A stretch of 64,000 bases of DNA from Aspidiotus rigidus. Its lineage: Eukaryota; Arthropoda; Insecta; Hemiptera; Diaspididae. Shown in pieces: positions 10,161-22,870 of this stretch. A program made the position numbers and the translations under genes. The first letter of the stretch is position 1; every line of letters begins with the position of its first letter. The notes below the pieces were generated by a model. The model was not told the DNA's origin and did no database searches. It saw only the letters and a list, made by a program, of their open reading frames with translations. The stretch is taken from NCBI GenBank assembly GCA_035079385.1, contig JAVHKY010000013.1, positions 9,484,001 through 9,548,000 of the forward strand, written 5' to 3'.

Positions 10161-12960
10161 ACCCACGGAAGCCCAGGAGCATCTTAAAAGACTCCAGAGG
10201 CTGGGATATTCCAATTTTGACGAAGTTGACGCACCATATTGGGAACTACTATATCTACCGGGAGAAATCTTTTGAAAGCTACAAGCTAGGAGACCATAGA
10301 AATGCACATTATTGAAAGCCATCCTTGAAGACGAAGAAAAGAAGAGGAGGGTGAATGAAACCCTCAAGGACAACACGAAGACCGACAAACCTAGCTCTCA
10401 GAGATCTGTATCATCCCACTTCATATTATCATCAGATAAGGAGAAGACCTGCTAAGGATTCCGGCCTAAGTAATAAAACTGACAAGGACCTTCAGATCAA
10501 ACTATCAGATGAAAGACTGCAAGAGCAGCAAACAATGATCAATAAATAAAGGGCACAACTCGAACACGAGAGAGCAGCTAGAGAAAAGGAGAGGGCAGAA
10601 AGGGAGTCATATCCTCCTACAGAGACAGAAGCTACCACGCAGCTAGCTGAATTAAAAGATAAACTAGAAAAAGAAGCGAAATATAGAACCCATAAGAGAC
10701 TGGAGGCACAAAATCAAGAAATCTCAGCTCTAAGAAATAAAATTAAAGAGTAGGTAGCAGAAAAAAATGAGTATTGCTGAAGCTCATTTCCCAACAGAGA
10801 CCATTCTTGATAGCCTTGTAGAAAAATGTTTGCGAAAAATGTCTCCACAGTTGCACAACTGCGAATCCCTCTGCGAACCCCTCTCACAACAAGAAAATGT
10901 GAGTAGATGCTCCAAATGTCCAACTCCTAAGGACATAGAAGAAATTGTAAGCAAACTCCTGAACCATCAGATGAACAGGGTGCTGAGCGACGTACAAAAA
11001 GCAAACCTCAAGAGTCTACAAATACATAATCACCCAAAACAAAAAACTCTACAAAGAGAAATAACAGGGTGTCTACCAGAATTGAAAAATGGAAATAGTT
11101 GACATTAGTTGATCTTTTTTCGCTATTTTATTTGACCCTAAAAAATATCAAATTCCCCCTCCCCCCCCCCCCCCTCAAACTAATATCGTTATTTCGGCAT
11201 TTTTTTATTCGTTTGCAAGAATTAATATTTAATTGAGAAAATTGACATTTTAAAAGTCAGAAGTTTGTTGATTATACCTTGATATTGTGCATATAGGAAG
11301 ACATGTGAAAAATATTCTTTATACAAAATTACTGGACTTTTTAGTTGACCTACGGATAGAAGGGTTGACTTTACTTGACTTCGTTGACCATATTTCAAAA
11401 AAGTTGACTTTAATTGACTTAGTTGACCTGGTAGACACTCTGAATAAGTGTTACTAGAAATGTTCCAGGATCCCAACACAACCTCTACTCCAAACTTTGG
11501 GTCCTCCTCAACAAACAAAGATGGTTTCATTTTTCCAAAACCCCAGCGTCCTAGAAGGACTCCAAGAGAGCACCAGAATGCTTCGCTCTACACCTTCGAT
11601 AGAAGCAGAGATGAAAACACAGCAGTGGCGAAACCAAATACAACTTCTGGTCCCAAGACTTATCGAAATGCTTTTGTTAAAAAGAAAAACCATCCAATGA
11701 CAGAGACCCAATCCAACCAGAAAAACCAGACTACAAAGGGAACCTCTAAAATCTTCATCTTGCCCAAAGATAGCCAAAGAGTTACTGCGACTCTGCGCGA
11801 GATCAAAGTCCTTCCTCGGATGTATGGGATTCAAAACGTTGTAGAATTTAGCAACGGCACTGCCTTGCTGACTAAAGAAAGATATTTTTTCTGATCAAAT
11901 GAAAATAGTTGGATTTGAATCAACCACTACAAGTGGAAACTGCATGGAGTCCCACCTGCCTACTTAGATGAAGACATCATTACTGACATTGAGGCTACAT
12001 GTGGAGTTCCCGCATATGGGGTAACCAGAATTAAGTACAAAGATGAAGCAACAAGTCAAGACTCTCCAATACTTGTCAAGTGCAACAAAGAATTATCTGA
12101 CATTATCAAAAAGCGCAGTACTATTCAGGTTGAATACGGCAAAACATGCAGAGTTGACACTGAGCCGAATTTAATGAGGGCCAACCTAAAAATCTACCTC
12201 GAGTGCTCCAAGAGTGCAAAGAAAATGGTGGCTGCATGGACTACCTGAATTATAACTACAACCTAGGAAAGCCAAAACAAGGCGACGACAAACAGACCAT
12301 AAATAGGGTTCCAAAGCTTGTCCTACTCGCCAGTTCCTGAGGAGGAAATACTTGGAGGCAGTTGTTTCCCCCACATTCCACCCTAATGGGGAATCAGAGG
12401 TCCCTGGTACCAGCCGCAATGATGTCGACCAAACTTCTGCAAATTGACACCGGGAAGTCTCGGGCCTTTCCAGACTTGGCAATAGTGATCGCCCAATGTG
12501 TTGGAGCTGACATTATTTAGATCATCATACGGCAAACAATAATTCTGCTATACTCTACAAAAGCTCGGCTAGAAACTGCTCCCCCTACGCCACTCCAAGC
12601 AAATACGTACCTACTCGTAGTAGGAGTGAAAATTGGCAATATTGTCATGGGAAGCCTATATGCTCCAACCAACATGCCAACTGATCTCGCCTTCCTTGAG
12701 CTGAGACAGTTGGCTGAACAAAACACAAGATTTAGTGATTACAGAAGACTTCAATTGCCGTTATCCTCTAATTACAAGCCTTACTCTTCGACCAAGAGAC
12801 AATGAATTCACTTGGGTCTTCAAACGTTGAATACAAGTGCCCCCATATTCTCTCACCAAGGAAGACTCACCATTAACGACTATACGTTCTTTTCTGGACA
12901 ATGCGGCTCATTATTTTGGCTGGTAGTTTCATCAACCCCAGTAAATTGATACAGAATGAG
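10161..12960 (+). mobile_element. Decayed R1/Jockey-type LINE with ORF1 and endonuclease remnants
   Basis: ORF1-like pieces run from 10165 (EAQEHLKRLQRLGY) through a coiled-coil-like region (10490-10750, KLSDERLQEQQ and AELKDKLEKEAKY) and 10767-11100. After an inserted MITE they continue at 11449-11894 and 11940-12180 (KLHGVPPAYLDEDIITDI, an RRM-like segment). ORF2 endonuclease remnants follow: LLQIDTGKSRAFPDLA near 12435, VKIGNIVMGSLYAPTNMPTD near 12626, and EDFNCRYPL near 12745 (the GDFN motif with Gly replaced). There are many stops and frameshifts. RT is not present, so the 3' end is lost. Confidence 0.7.
11065..11442. mobile_element. hAT-type MITE inside the LINE ORF1
   Basis: This 378-bp non-coding insert has terminal inverted repeats CAGGGTGTCTACCAG (left) and CAGAGTGTCTACCAG (right, complement), 14 of 15 matching. 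CAGRG termini are typical of hAT elements. The ORF1-like sequence resumes after it. The flanking 8 bp (AGAAATAA and AATAAGTG) are not identical, so the target duplication is decayed or the ends are slightly off. The interior holds a C-rich run (11156-11174) and degenerate TTGACTT repeats near the right end. Confidence 0.65.
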
Positions 12961-13013
12961 CAACAATTTAAAGAATATACATAAGATTGCCCTTTTAATG
13001 AATGGAAAGCCTC

Positions 13014-13046
13014 CTGATGCTGGACGCAATGCGTTCGAAACGTCGC
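13014..13046 (+). other. CTGATG...GAAAC motif, hammerhead-like
   Basis: CTGATG is followed by a potential 6-bp stem (GGACGC-AAT-GCGTTC, one G-T pair) and then GAAACGTC, just upstream of a Penelope-like copy. Hammerhead ribozymes have CUGAUGA, stem II, GAAA, and are known from Penelope-like elements. Here the A after CUGAUG is replaced and no stem III is apparent, so this is only a resemblance. Confidence 0.25.
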
Positions 13047-13204
13047 GAAAATAAATTGTTGAGAAGTGGATGCAAGTGTCGATTTTTTACGTACTTAGTT
13101 CGTATCCACGTTTAAATTTCAACTTGTGATTTATTTTAGGTCTGGGTGGAAGGGCAAACCGTCGCCCCATTCTCAAGAGAGCCAGTTCCTCATTCTAGAA
13201 TGAT

Positions 13205-14335
13205 TCTCAAAAGAGTCAGTAAGCTGAAGTAATGTTGGTTTTCTCGCCTTCATCAATCGTCTCCTCACCATCCCTCTCTCAACTCACAACTTCAACATAG
13301 AGAAGGTCCACATCTTCGAACTTGCGTGCATCAATAACATCCCTTTTAACATCGATGAGATTATTTCGAGGAAATCCCTTCAATGCGCGATGCATTTTAT
13401 CTCTTCTCCTCAGCGCGTCCGTTCTCCTACTTGTACGCGCTGGATTCGTTTGCTCTTCCTCGGCCATCACTCTTACAAATCCCATGGATACCGACGCGCC
13501 TTCTATTCACTTTTGACCTTAGGCCACTTATCCTCTCTGAAGGGTAAGTTTCCCCGAACAGTGCGGTGGTGTCTACGGTACTCGTTGCACTGCACCTAAT
13601 TGTTCGGCGGTTTATATTGGCCAGACTGGCCTTAAAGATCGTTCCGGTGAACACCTTCCTCCTTTCCGAGACAACCATTCGGAAAATTCCGCCATAACGA
13701 AGCATTGAGAACCATAGCTTCGACCACGTCAATTTCAAACTCATCCATAAAGCGACTAAAGGTCGACTCCTTAGCTCGTTAGAAGAGGTTGAAACTATTG
13801 CCGAGCTTTCTCGGTCCGCTTCACTCACATGTACAATCATGCTCCGTCCGATGACTTAATTTCTTCTTGATCTTCTTTCATTCCTCTTCCACTTCTTTTC
13901 TTTTCTTCTCTCGGCGCACGTTTATAACATCGCATGTATTTTCATGTGCCGCTTAGTCGACGTCAAACCTAACCCGTGTTATAATGAATAAAAATTTTCG
14001 TTACCTGATTGTAATTTTTCTTATACGTACTTATAATGTCTCGTAATTACGAGGAGACTCTCTTACTTATTTTCAAATACAAAAGGAGGAGAACTGCAAA
14101 AGCCCCTCGCGAAAACGAGACGCAAACAGCGGAGCTTGCCCTCGGGTACTACCCCGGAGGGTATAATCAACGACCTAGATTATAGGGAAAAAATAATTAA
14201 GAAGATGTGACACAAAGAGCGCCAAGGACTACCAGAACGAACATGTCTAGAAGGAAAACTTCCTTTAGCCGAGGATGGGAATGGAACGCTCGATTAAGAC
14301 CTAAATGAACGTGAAAACGACCACAAATACCCCCC
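13205..14335 (+). mobile_element. Penelope-like element 3' half, copy 2
   Basis: This copy reaches further 5' than copy 1. FLAFINRLLTIPLSTHNFNI (13236-13296) resembles the RT thumb of Penelope-like proteins. After a frame change come a linker and then the GIY-YIG nuclease at 13571-13710 (GVYGTRCTAPNCSAVYIGQT, RSGEHLPPFRDNHSENSAITKH). The GIY-YIG tail follows in another frame (NHSFDHVNFKLIHKATKGR). The 3' UTR to 14335 matches copy 1 closely. Frame changes and a TGA after the TKH motif show it is inactive. In an intact element the nuclease nicks the target for reverse transcription. Confidence 0.75.
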
Positions 14336-16679
14336 TTTTTCTTGGCCCCGTATACTGTATGCTAGGCTGACTAGTTAACAAACGTCATAATTGTACGGAT
14401 GCAGTTTCGAAATGTGGGGGCGCCGGGGAAAGGTCAGAGCAAAGATATGAAACCATTCAACTCAATTACCTACTGATTTGCAGCACCCAACACACAATCG
14501 GGTTAAAGGTTGGAGCCACTTCACAGAAGCTGAGTGTTTGCCCGGCTTAGGGCTGATTGTTCTCATGGTGCAACTCTCTCCTTCCATACTAGTACATGGG
14601 TAAGCACGCTCCAGTGAGATATTAGCTTTGTTTCAAACTGGAGAAGTAAATTTTGAAGCCCTTCTAATTCAACCGAGCTTATTAGAATATTAGTCAAACG
14701 ATCGAGTGGCTCATTGCTGTTTCCTATCTTCTCTTTTCTGGCACAAAGTTAGGGAAGAAATATTCGCAGTATTGTATCTCTCCCTCGAGACGTTCGCTAT
14801 TGGGATTCTCCTTCCACTCGAGAAGAACGGTGTCACAATTCGCTTTAATGAAAGACTTTTCTTCGTAATTCTTCAAATAAATCGATAATTACGTGCGCAT
14901 TCATAAAAGAAGATATTCCGAAAGTACTCGCAAACTATACTCGACTCACAAGTTCATAGGAAAAGATAAAATTTGGACGCACAGCATCATCATCATTCGC
15001 ACAAAGACGCGATCGTTTTTCACTCGGAAATATACGAAAGCTTTCAAGTTTCCGACTCTTTCGCATTCATTAGTCTGGCTTTAATTGAGGAAAGCTGTGT
15101 TCCACTCAACCGCGAATCTCCGAACCGAAATTATTTCAATTTAATAGTAATCGTCGTTTGTTATTATCCTCGATTCCATCCATACACAGATATACACTCG
15201 TCGAAGTACCGCAATTACGTTTTCCGACTTCGGTCGAGTGTGCAGAATAGCTTATTAAGTTACAAATATTCGGAGCTGGAATTTGAATAACGATGCCATC
15301 CTTGAATTTGAAAACGAGAATATAATTCTCAGTATACGAGAGTATATTGATAAAATTGTCTATACCTAAAAGAGTAGGTACTCTTTCCGAAAAGCGCGTT
15401 ACATCGGTAATTCGTTTCGACACTTCGTCGCTTCCATCAATCTGGATATCCGATACTATAATTTGGGCGCAGTTACACTTACGATGTTTATACTTATGCC
15501 GCTAATTTAACTATACGGTTTATTATTGACTGACTAACATCGAAAATGAGCGTACTGATGCATCCTTTTCCCTATACCGGAATACCTAAATAGAGGTAGA
15601 AAGGATGAAACTGAGCGCGCTAATAAACTACACGAGGTACGACACAACGTAATCAATTTAGATAATTCACGCGGAGCCGTTCGAGAGGAAAATTTTATCA
15701 ACCCACGCTTCGAAATTTATACTCGTACTATGAGCTTTACTATAAGGAAGGCTACTAAAAGAAAGTCGACTTTCGGCATGGCACGAGGGTTATTCGCGAA
15801 GATACGCGCGTAATTTACTATTAACGTTCGATGTCTTTGTAATCGAGTGAATTTTTAAATGCGCAGCATCGACTCAAAGCCAAATATCCACATAGTTCTA
15901 AGCGATCTCGAAACACGCTCTATCAGCGACTTCGGATCTTTGCATTCTCGAGTGTTGCTTGATTCCGGAAGAAAGGAGGTAGGCTTGGTCGAAAAGAGGA
16001 TATAAACAGAGCGTAAAACCGAGAATTTTTTTATCCGTTCAAGCGCCTTATGGACACGCAGCTATAAAATCTATATACCCTATATATCGCATAAGATTTA
16101 TAATGACAATTTAGGACGGCAAAGGCGTCGCGCGATAACATTCGAACGAAGATAATAAAACTTGAGCCATAGAGTGACCCATTAGAATTCCGCTATTATT
16201 ATAATACTTTGACGAGTAGATTTGAAGTGTATATTTTGTTACAATGGGCTCAAGTAATAAAAGAAGGTTTCATGTACCGCGGGGATTTACCACAAGAGAT
16301 ATTTCGATGACATTTTTCAACGTCTCAAACGCATACACTTCTTCGGCTAGCTCGCTCCGAGCCTCTATATACGTCTGATTTATTGGCGAGGTACAATCCT
16401 TATTTTTTTTTTTTTTTCTATTACACACTTGAAACTCTTCTCGCCGTTTTTATTCGTCAATTGAATAAAGTCTAGCGTTTCTTACACCAGGAAAGTCAAC
16501 AAAGGAAAAACGTAAAGCATTTGTGCCTACTTAAAGACTACTCGATAACGCGCACAAATAATAATAGACTACTCGACTTTCGAGTCGAGTTAGTTTCGAT
16601 ATTCTGGTGGGATACTCTCTTCCAAATTCAATACCTAAGAAAACGTCAAAGAAACAATGTAGTCCAGGAAAAGTAGCAC
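14336..16679. other. Non-coding stretch, nothing recognised
   Basis: AT-rich sequence with CpG-containing words and no ORF that looks coding. A T run lies near 16403. No repeats matching other parts of the window were noticed. Confidence 0.5.
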
Positions 16680-16828
16680 GTTTCCGTTTGGACGAAATTG
16701 TGGACATAGATTTTTCAGCTGAAATGTGTTGTTTGAGGTGGTCTGTGCACGCTGTAAAAATTCACCGCCTCCAGACCCCGCGTGTGACTCGTGGAGGGCC
16801 GAAACGTCTCGAAAATTTTGGTTTTTCA

Positions 16829-17165
16829 CATTTTTCTCGAACGATGTGCTTCCTAGCAAAAAATATAGAGGTACATAAATTGTTCAATTTCCTTCAATTT
16901 TATACCACACTAATTTGAACCACGAAGTTGAACGTTTCAAACTGAAAGACCTGATAACGTGTGGACAATTGGACAATTCTGTTTTTTGGTTCATAGGTGC
17001 GAGTAAAGAGACAAAAAATTCAAGCTTTTTCCATTTTTCTCGGAAAATTTGCTTCGTTATGAAAAATATAAGGATACAAAAATTGTTCCTCGAAAAATTT
17101 CCTATAATTTGATACCATAATTGACCCCTCAAAGTTGAACACTTCAAACTGAAGAGCCTGATACC
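16829..17165. repeat. Tandem duplication, period about 204 bp
   Basis: Two diverged copies of a unit begin with ATTTTTCTCG (16829 and about 17033) and each contain AAAATATA, a TTGTTC block, a Y-rich ATACCA block and GTTGAAC-x-TTTCAAACTGAA. It lies inside the sequence that interrupts the foldback left arm. Non-coding. Confidence 0.5.
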
Positions 17166-17984
17166 TTCCAAAAATTACTGTTTCTTCTCTTCCTACATAA
17201 TATGGATTTTTCTGAGCCGACGTACAAATAAAGCTATTCACACACAATATTTTCGTCCCAACGTTAACTTAAGGTTGTAGTATTTTGTCAGTACCTGCAG
17301 TAAAGTCAAGTTCAATGACCTTAACAAATTACCTTTACGTCATAGATGGGAGATTTTTATTGTATAAACTTGTGTGGCCGTCAAATGTCACTTTCAGGAA
17401 TCAATACGTTGTCTACGGCAACTACACTGTACGCCATTAGACTTACTCATCAAAAAATGTATCGGAAATTTTAGATGTGTATGAAATTTGATGCACACAC
17501 GCACGTCCAGGTGAAGCGGGAGCTTGTTATCTAATAATGAGAATAAGAAGAACTTTACGGAGATGCTCATCAATAAATTTACAGATCTGGGAATGTATGA
17601 ACAAACACAGCATCTAATAATGCATATGTCCTTATTGTCAATAAGGCTCCTGAAACAGCCACAACAAAGGACAGTCGACTCTTTCGGTATTGACAGTTAC
17701 CCCGCCCCCCACAGGTGATGATGTAATATTTTTAAAACCTGGCAAAGGCGCAAGAGAAATTGAGTATTTTTTTCAAAAGGCTCTAGCCGGGTGAAGGGGA
17801 AAACGGTCTCGGTCACAAAATTGTACCTAACGAGAAAACTCGAAATCCAGAAAATTGGGCCCACCCGCCTACTTATATGGGCTGCAGAGCCATTTTTAGG
17901 CCCAAAATCCAATTGGCTGTATCTCAGGCGATAACGATCGCAGAGCGACGAAATTTGAAGACATTTTAGAAGATGTAGCGTTTA

Positions 17985-18065
17985 TCTGCCAAAATTTGCA
18001 TTCAATATCGAAATTGCGTAGATACCGAGTGCACAACTTGATAGGGTTTCAGAATCAAGGTCAAG
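17985..18065 (-). repeat. Partial copy of dispersed unknown repeat
   Basis: The complement matches the core of the copy near 26.25-26.32 kb: CTTGACCTTGATTCTGAAAC, then CAAGTTGTGCACTCGGTA and ACGCAATTTCGA. This is the fourth and shortest copy of the family in the window. Confidence 0.6.
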
Positions 18066-19840
18066 AATACGAGCACCCATGGTATTTTTTCCAAAAGAAA
18101 TCATTCATAATATCTCTACTTTCTAACAACAACACAACTTCAAACCCGATAAACAATAAGATTCGGGGGGGGGGGTGTAGCACCTGGGGATAATCATTCA
18201 TTTGATGCGCCATACCCTCCAGTACAACATACATTAGTACCACAGGCCTCGACGAGGTGGAGTGTTTCCCCCAAAAAATCAATATTTTAGTGAATTACTG
18301 TGATTTTTTCATCAATAGCGGGGTAAGCTATGACTGCTACCGCAATAAACCGCGTGAAATCAATAGTCAATGTTCGGTCTGAAAAATACGCACTCCACTG
18401 TGGGATGAAACAAAACTCTAGCAGGAGAGAAATCTATTTTTAGTATTTCGTTTATCAATTAGGTCAATTCTCACGTGAACACGTCCGCCAAGTTAGAAAA
18501 AAATAGTCAAAAAATTCTCCAATCGCTGGAACGGTCTGGAAATAGTAGAAAATTGAGAAAATCCACTTTTTAAGTCGGTGAACAGTGATTTCTGCTATTT
18601 TATTCATCGATTGGGTCAATTCTTATGTGAACACGAGTTTGAAATAAATAGTCAAAGAATTTTCCGAGAACAAACATAACCCAACATTCGATCAAAGCAG
18701 GGAAATACGCGAAAATTCCCATGTTCTGTCGATAGAAGAAAATAATGATATCGCGAGGTTTGTCTCCGTTGTATGACGCAGTGAGAAAACGGCGAGAACC
18801 CTGCACTTGATCGAAGCAGAGGAATGCGCGAAAATTCTCGTTGTTTCAGGTGATGGAAGCAAATGACACCGCGGAACTATTTTTAGGTGGAGAGCTTGAG
18901 GCGGCAGAATTTTTGCTTTTCCAGGTGATCTGATTTCCAATTTTCCCCATCTGAATAAAATAAATACCTACGTGAATTTATTTGCAGAGTACGAAATGAC
19001 TAATTTAAAAATCCTCGAGCATAAAGTAGCCCCGAAGACCGTAGAATCTAGGGAATACCCATTTTATTGCATTGAATAGGAAGAAAGACGGTTTCCTCTG
19101 CAAAATCGCCCGCGAGATTCGAAGAGTAAAATGAAGTTGAAAAATTCCTGCTCTGGAAAAGATGGAACCTAAGAGTTTGTATCTTCTCGAACCGAAGAAG
19201 GATGTGGACTGATAATTTTCCCACTCCTTTTTGTGAATGATATGGACAAAAATTCGCTCACAAAATTATTCGCTGAGCTTGAAAAATACTCGTAAATTCC
19301 CCGAGCTCTACTCGGCGTAGTATTTTCATAAGAATTGACCTAATCGATGTAGAAAATACCAAAAACTCGGGTTATCCAGATTGAAAATCTCTATTTTCTA
19401 CAATTTACAAACAGTTCCAGCGACTGGAGAATTTTTTTACAATTTTTTTCAAACTCGGTGGGCGTTTTTACATAGGAATGGACCTACTAAATAAACGAAA
19501 TGACAGAAATCAAGATTCTCCAGGTTGGAAAAGTGGATTTTCTCAATTTTTCATTATTTCCACACCGTTTCAGCGACTGGAAAATTTATTGACCATTCAT
19601 AACGAATTTGGCGGACATGTCAACTTGAGAATCGTCTCAATTGATAAACGAAACACTGAAAATCGATTTTGTTTCATCCCACAGTGAAGTGTATCCAAAC
19701 TTTTTCAGACATTCAGGCCCCCCACGCGCCACACGCGAAGTCTGAGGGCGGTAAATTTTTACAGCGTGCATAGACCGTCTCAAAGGACACATTTCAGCAG
19801 AAAAAAATTTGTTCCCAATTTTGTTTGAATTGAGAATTTT

Positions 19841-22480
19841 TTTTTTCTCCTATCCTTACCGAAGGTAGATAATGACGTGTTTAGTTGAGTTTCATCAACT
19901 ATAGAATTATTAACGAACAGAACTCATCAATTTAGAGACAATAATACAGTAAAATTCCACTCTTGAAATGTAGAAAAAGAAAAAAAAAAATATTAGCTCT
20001 CGAGGCTCACTCGCAATCTTGGTCTAGAGCTGTTCTTTTCAAACCTTTTGATACTACATTTTAGTTTGGGAAAATGTTCTACTCGTATCATTTGAATTTT
20101 CTCTCGAATCGTGGATGAGGAGTTCCCGACGAAGTGTTAATGGAGGCTAGTATAAAATTATCGCGTGATTGTAAATACGATTACTCCAATTTCCAAATTT
20201 CATTTTTCGACACTGCTGTTGAATTGATAATCCGCAAAAAGCTTTAATTAATTACTACTCGAAATCCTGTGGTCTAGCGTAAGCTACTTAGCTCTCAGGG
20301 CACACTTGCTTCACTTGATCGCCCCTAATCATGGTTCAGAGTAAGTTCAGTATACTTTATTAGCTAAATTGCTCTCAGGGCTCACTTGCTCCGCTCGTTT
20401 AAGTCTAATATCCTGTACGTTAAGCTACTGAACTCCCAACGGTCACGCATGCACACGCACGCGCACATAAAGTTCATTATTGACAAGAAAATTTGTCTCA
20501 TAAATACTCTGAGTCCGTTAATTTGTCAGAAGGAAGAGAGTGTAGGTGGGTGAACAGCAGATTTTTTTAATTTGGGTAAGGTGAGACGAAAGATACGAAA
20601 CATGCCAAAAAATTGAGAATGACCACCTAAAAAGAAGACTAATTGAACAACTTCGAGAGATTAATCATTGTTATTCTCCAATTCGTGCAGAGTCAATACT
20701 TGCTCTACATAATCAACACGATTAACCTCAAGATTGAAATAAAACAATCTCTCCAGAATACCACGCAACTAGGAAGGCGTAAAAAAAACGCGCGAACATA
20801 CAAACGAGCGAGGGAATCGGGGAGAGCCATGTGACACCGGCGCTGTAGAATCATTAAAAAAGGGTTCTCTAGGAAGAACTAATCACACGCACGATAAATT
20901 TATTAAAGTTATCACTACGAGACAATAGAAACTGTACGTTACCCAAGTTGACCATTTTGAATCTCTTATAACGAGATTTGCGAATGAACAAATCACAACA
21001 ATAATTAAAGCAAACGAATCTTATACATTGTCCAGAACCAATCCCGTCCGAGGCAATCAGGCACGATGCGTGAACACCACTAAACTTGTTGACGTACTGC
21101 AAAATTTCGTTCGACGAAATATTTAGTACAGTCAAAAACTGAACAACCCTTCCTTCGAGATAAAGAGAAGACGAGTGGGAATGCGATTCGTACAAACCAT
21201 TCAAGAAAGAGATAAAGGAAAAGAGAGGATTCGTTCGATTAACAGGAAAAGACAAGAAAGTCAGGAAAGAAGAAAGGAATTGAAAGAAGCATAGGAACAG
21301 AAAGAGAATGGCGCGATATCGTTTCGATATTTTAACAGAGGCACTCACACTCAAACACATCCGTAACGGCGAAGAAGTGGGTATTCAATAAAAAACAGTA
21401 ACACGTTTGTATATCTCAAAATTTTTTCTCATATCCTATGACGAGTTGTAAGTTTTCGGTTCGCTTCTTCATTTCTCACCAAAAAACTTATACTCGTAAT
21501 TCCGATTTTCCAGGCGAAAACCCAGTTCCATGAGAATTACTAGTGAAAGGCGTGGTGGAAAATTCTAGTTCCAAAAGCGGGGGCGGGGAGAGAGGAAAAG
21601 TTCTAACTAACTTTCAGGAAATCACAACGCGTTCAATACAAAATTAATTGATTTCTTCAAAATTTTTTCGGTTAATCACAGGAAAACAATGTGAATATTG
21701 TGTCTGTAAAATTATTCCTACCACCTCCTCTTATTTTTTTCTTCTTGGCTGAAAAAGCGACGTCATTTTCCTCATCCCCTCTCCCCCTTTCGAAGAATAA
21801 CTTTTTTGAAACTTTCTCAAAATCGCCTACCTGGATGTAGCTTTTGTGGGCCCTGTCCTTTTACATTCAGCTAATTGCCCAAAACGGTAATTACTTAACC
21901 AAAAAAATTGAGTTCAATTCCTCAATATGTGAGCTGAAAACTCCTGTCATTGAATTTCTTCCATCTTTTTCCGCACCCAAAATAGGTTCTAAATTCAATA
22001 TTTCAAGAAAAATTAAGTACACACATACTCGTATTCATTTACTTGATACGGTGACTCAATAAAATTTTCTTCTCCAATTTCACCTTTAATATTATTTGAT
22101 TTGAATATGATCATAGCAAACCGAGGTTTCCTTACCTAGAATCAGAAAAAAAGTTCAAAATTAAGAAAAATTATCTAGAAATAAATTTAATACAAGCAAT
22201 AGGAGTACAAATTTTAATATTTTTCTACGCAGTGAAAATGAATGAAAAAGAAATTTCTACGAGTAAAAAATATCTCATTTCATACAACCACCCAACAAGA
22301 CGCAGACGGCGCCCAATTTAATTTAATTCTAATGAATTTTAGGGCTTTGAGAAACAGAAGAAGAAGATAAAGATGAATTAGGTCTCCCTTCTCCACCTTG
22401 ATCTAACATACCTCAAGGGCGTCATATAAATTTTCCACGTTCATAAACTAGATCAAGGTCATTACAACTTCAACCCAAGC
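19841..22480. other. Non-coding stretch with short diverged repeats
   Basis: Loosely repeated words lie at 19995, 20289, 20369 and 20423, built around GCTCTCAGGGCNCACTTGCT, with the two best copies about 80 bp apart. Near 20445-20468 there is an alternating purine-pyrimidine stretch (CATGCACACGCACGCGCACA). A minus-strand ORF of 163 codons (21360-20869) has a hydrophobic N-terminal part but no recognised domain, and I do not call it a gene. Confidence 0.45.
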
Positions 22481-22484
22481 CGCT

Positions 22485-22870
22485 CTTCGTACTTCTGTAT
22501 AGCTCCGAGTCGAGGGTTGTGTACCGCAGGCAGATCAGGGAACTTGAGAAGTTTCAACAAAGGTAGCTGCAAAGGATTTTAGGCATCCAGAAAGAGCAGG
22601 TGCTCTGCCCATCGAGACGCTTATTAGTAAGAATCAACTTCGTTAGCTAGACCGCATTCAACGCTGAACTAGCAGGCGGGAAAAGAAAGAGCGGTGGCCG
22701 GAAGAAAAGGTGCTTCAGCGAGCAGGAATTACGAACTGATGGAAGCACTTGGCGTAGGACAGAACCGCCTAGTGGAAGATGATCCATGAGTACCAGGGGT
22801 CTGATGCTCTAAAACCGAGACGGATACCAGGATCGCAGGGATCGCACACCTCCGGACCGAAAATAAGTGA
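22485..22870 (+). pseudogene. LINE reverse transcriptase C-terminal fragment (CR1/RTE-like)
   Basis: One frame reads LLYSSESRVVYRRQIRELEKFQQR, a stop, then LQRILGIQKEQVLCPS. This matches the common LINE tail (LLYGSETW...RRILGI) with the usual Gly-Ser-Glu changed. Later pieces (RWPEEKVLQRAG, WKHLA, DRTA, WKMIHEY) fit the WExLAxDRxxW region that follows. Multiple stops and frame changes show an old, truncated copy. Neither the FADD palm nor an endonuclease is present. Confidence 0.6.

Larger units (their letters stand above)
16680..19840. repeat. Large foldback (inverted-repeat) element with insertion in left arm
   Basis: The outer ends are inverted copies: 16700-16828 pairs with 19705-19830 (shared GCACGCTGTAAAAATT). 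The inner left arm, 18370-18620, pairs with 19430-19690 (shared CACTGTGGGATGAAACAAAA), and weaker matches continue inward to about 18700 and 19330. The right arm is continuous from outer to inner part. The left arm is interrupted by about 1.54 kb (16829-18369), so another sequence probably inserted there. No transposase is seen. Confidence 0.6.

Noticed and set aside
20869..21360. Minus-strand ORF of 163 codons with hydrophobic N-terminal part
   Set aside because: No domain, no supporting splice or poly(A) signals and unremarkable codon use; kept only as a remark.
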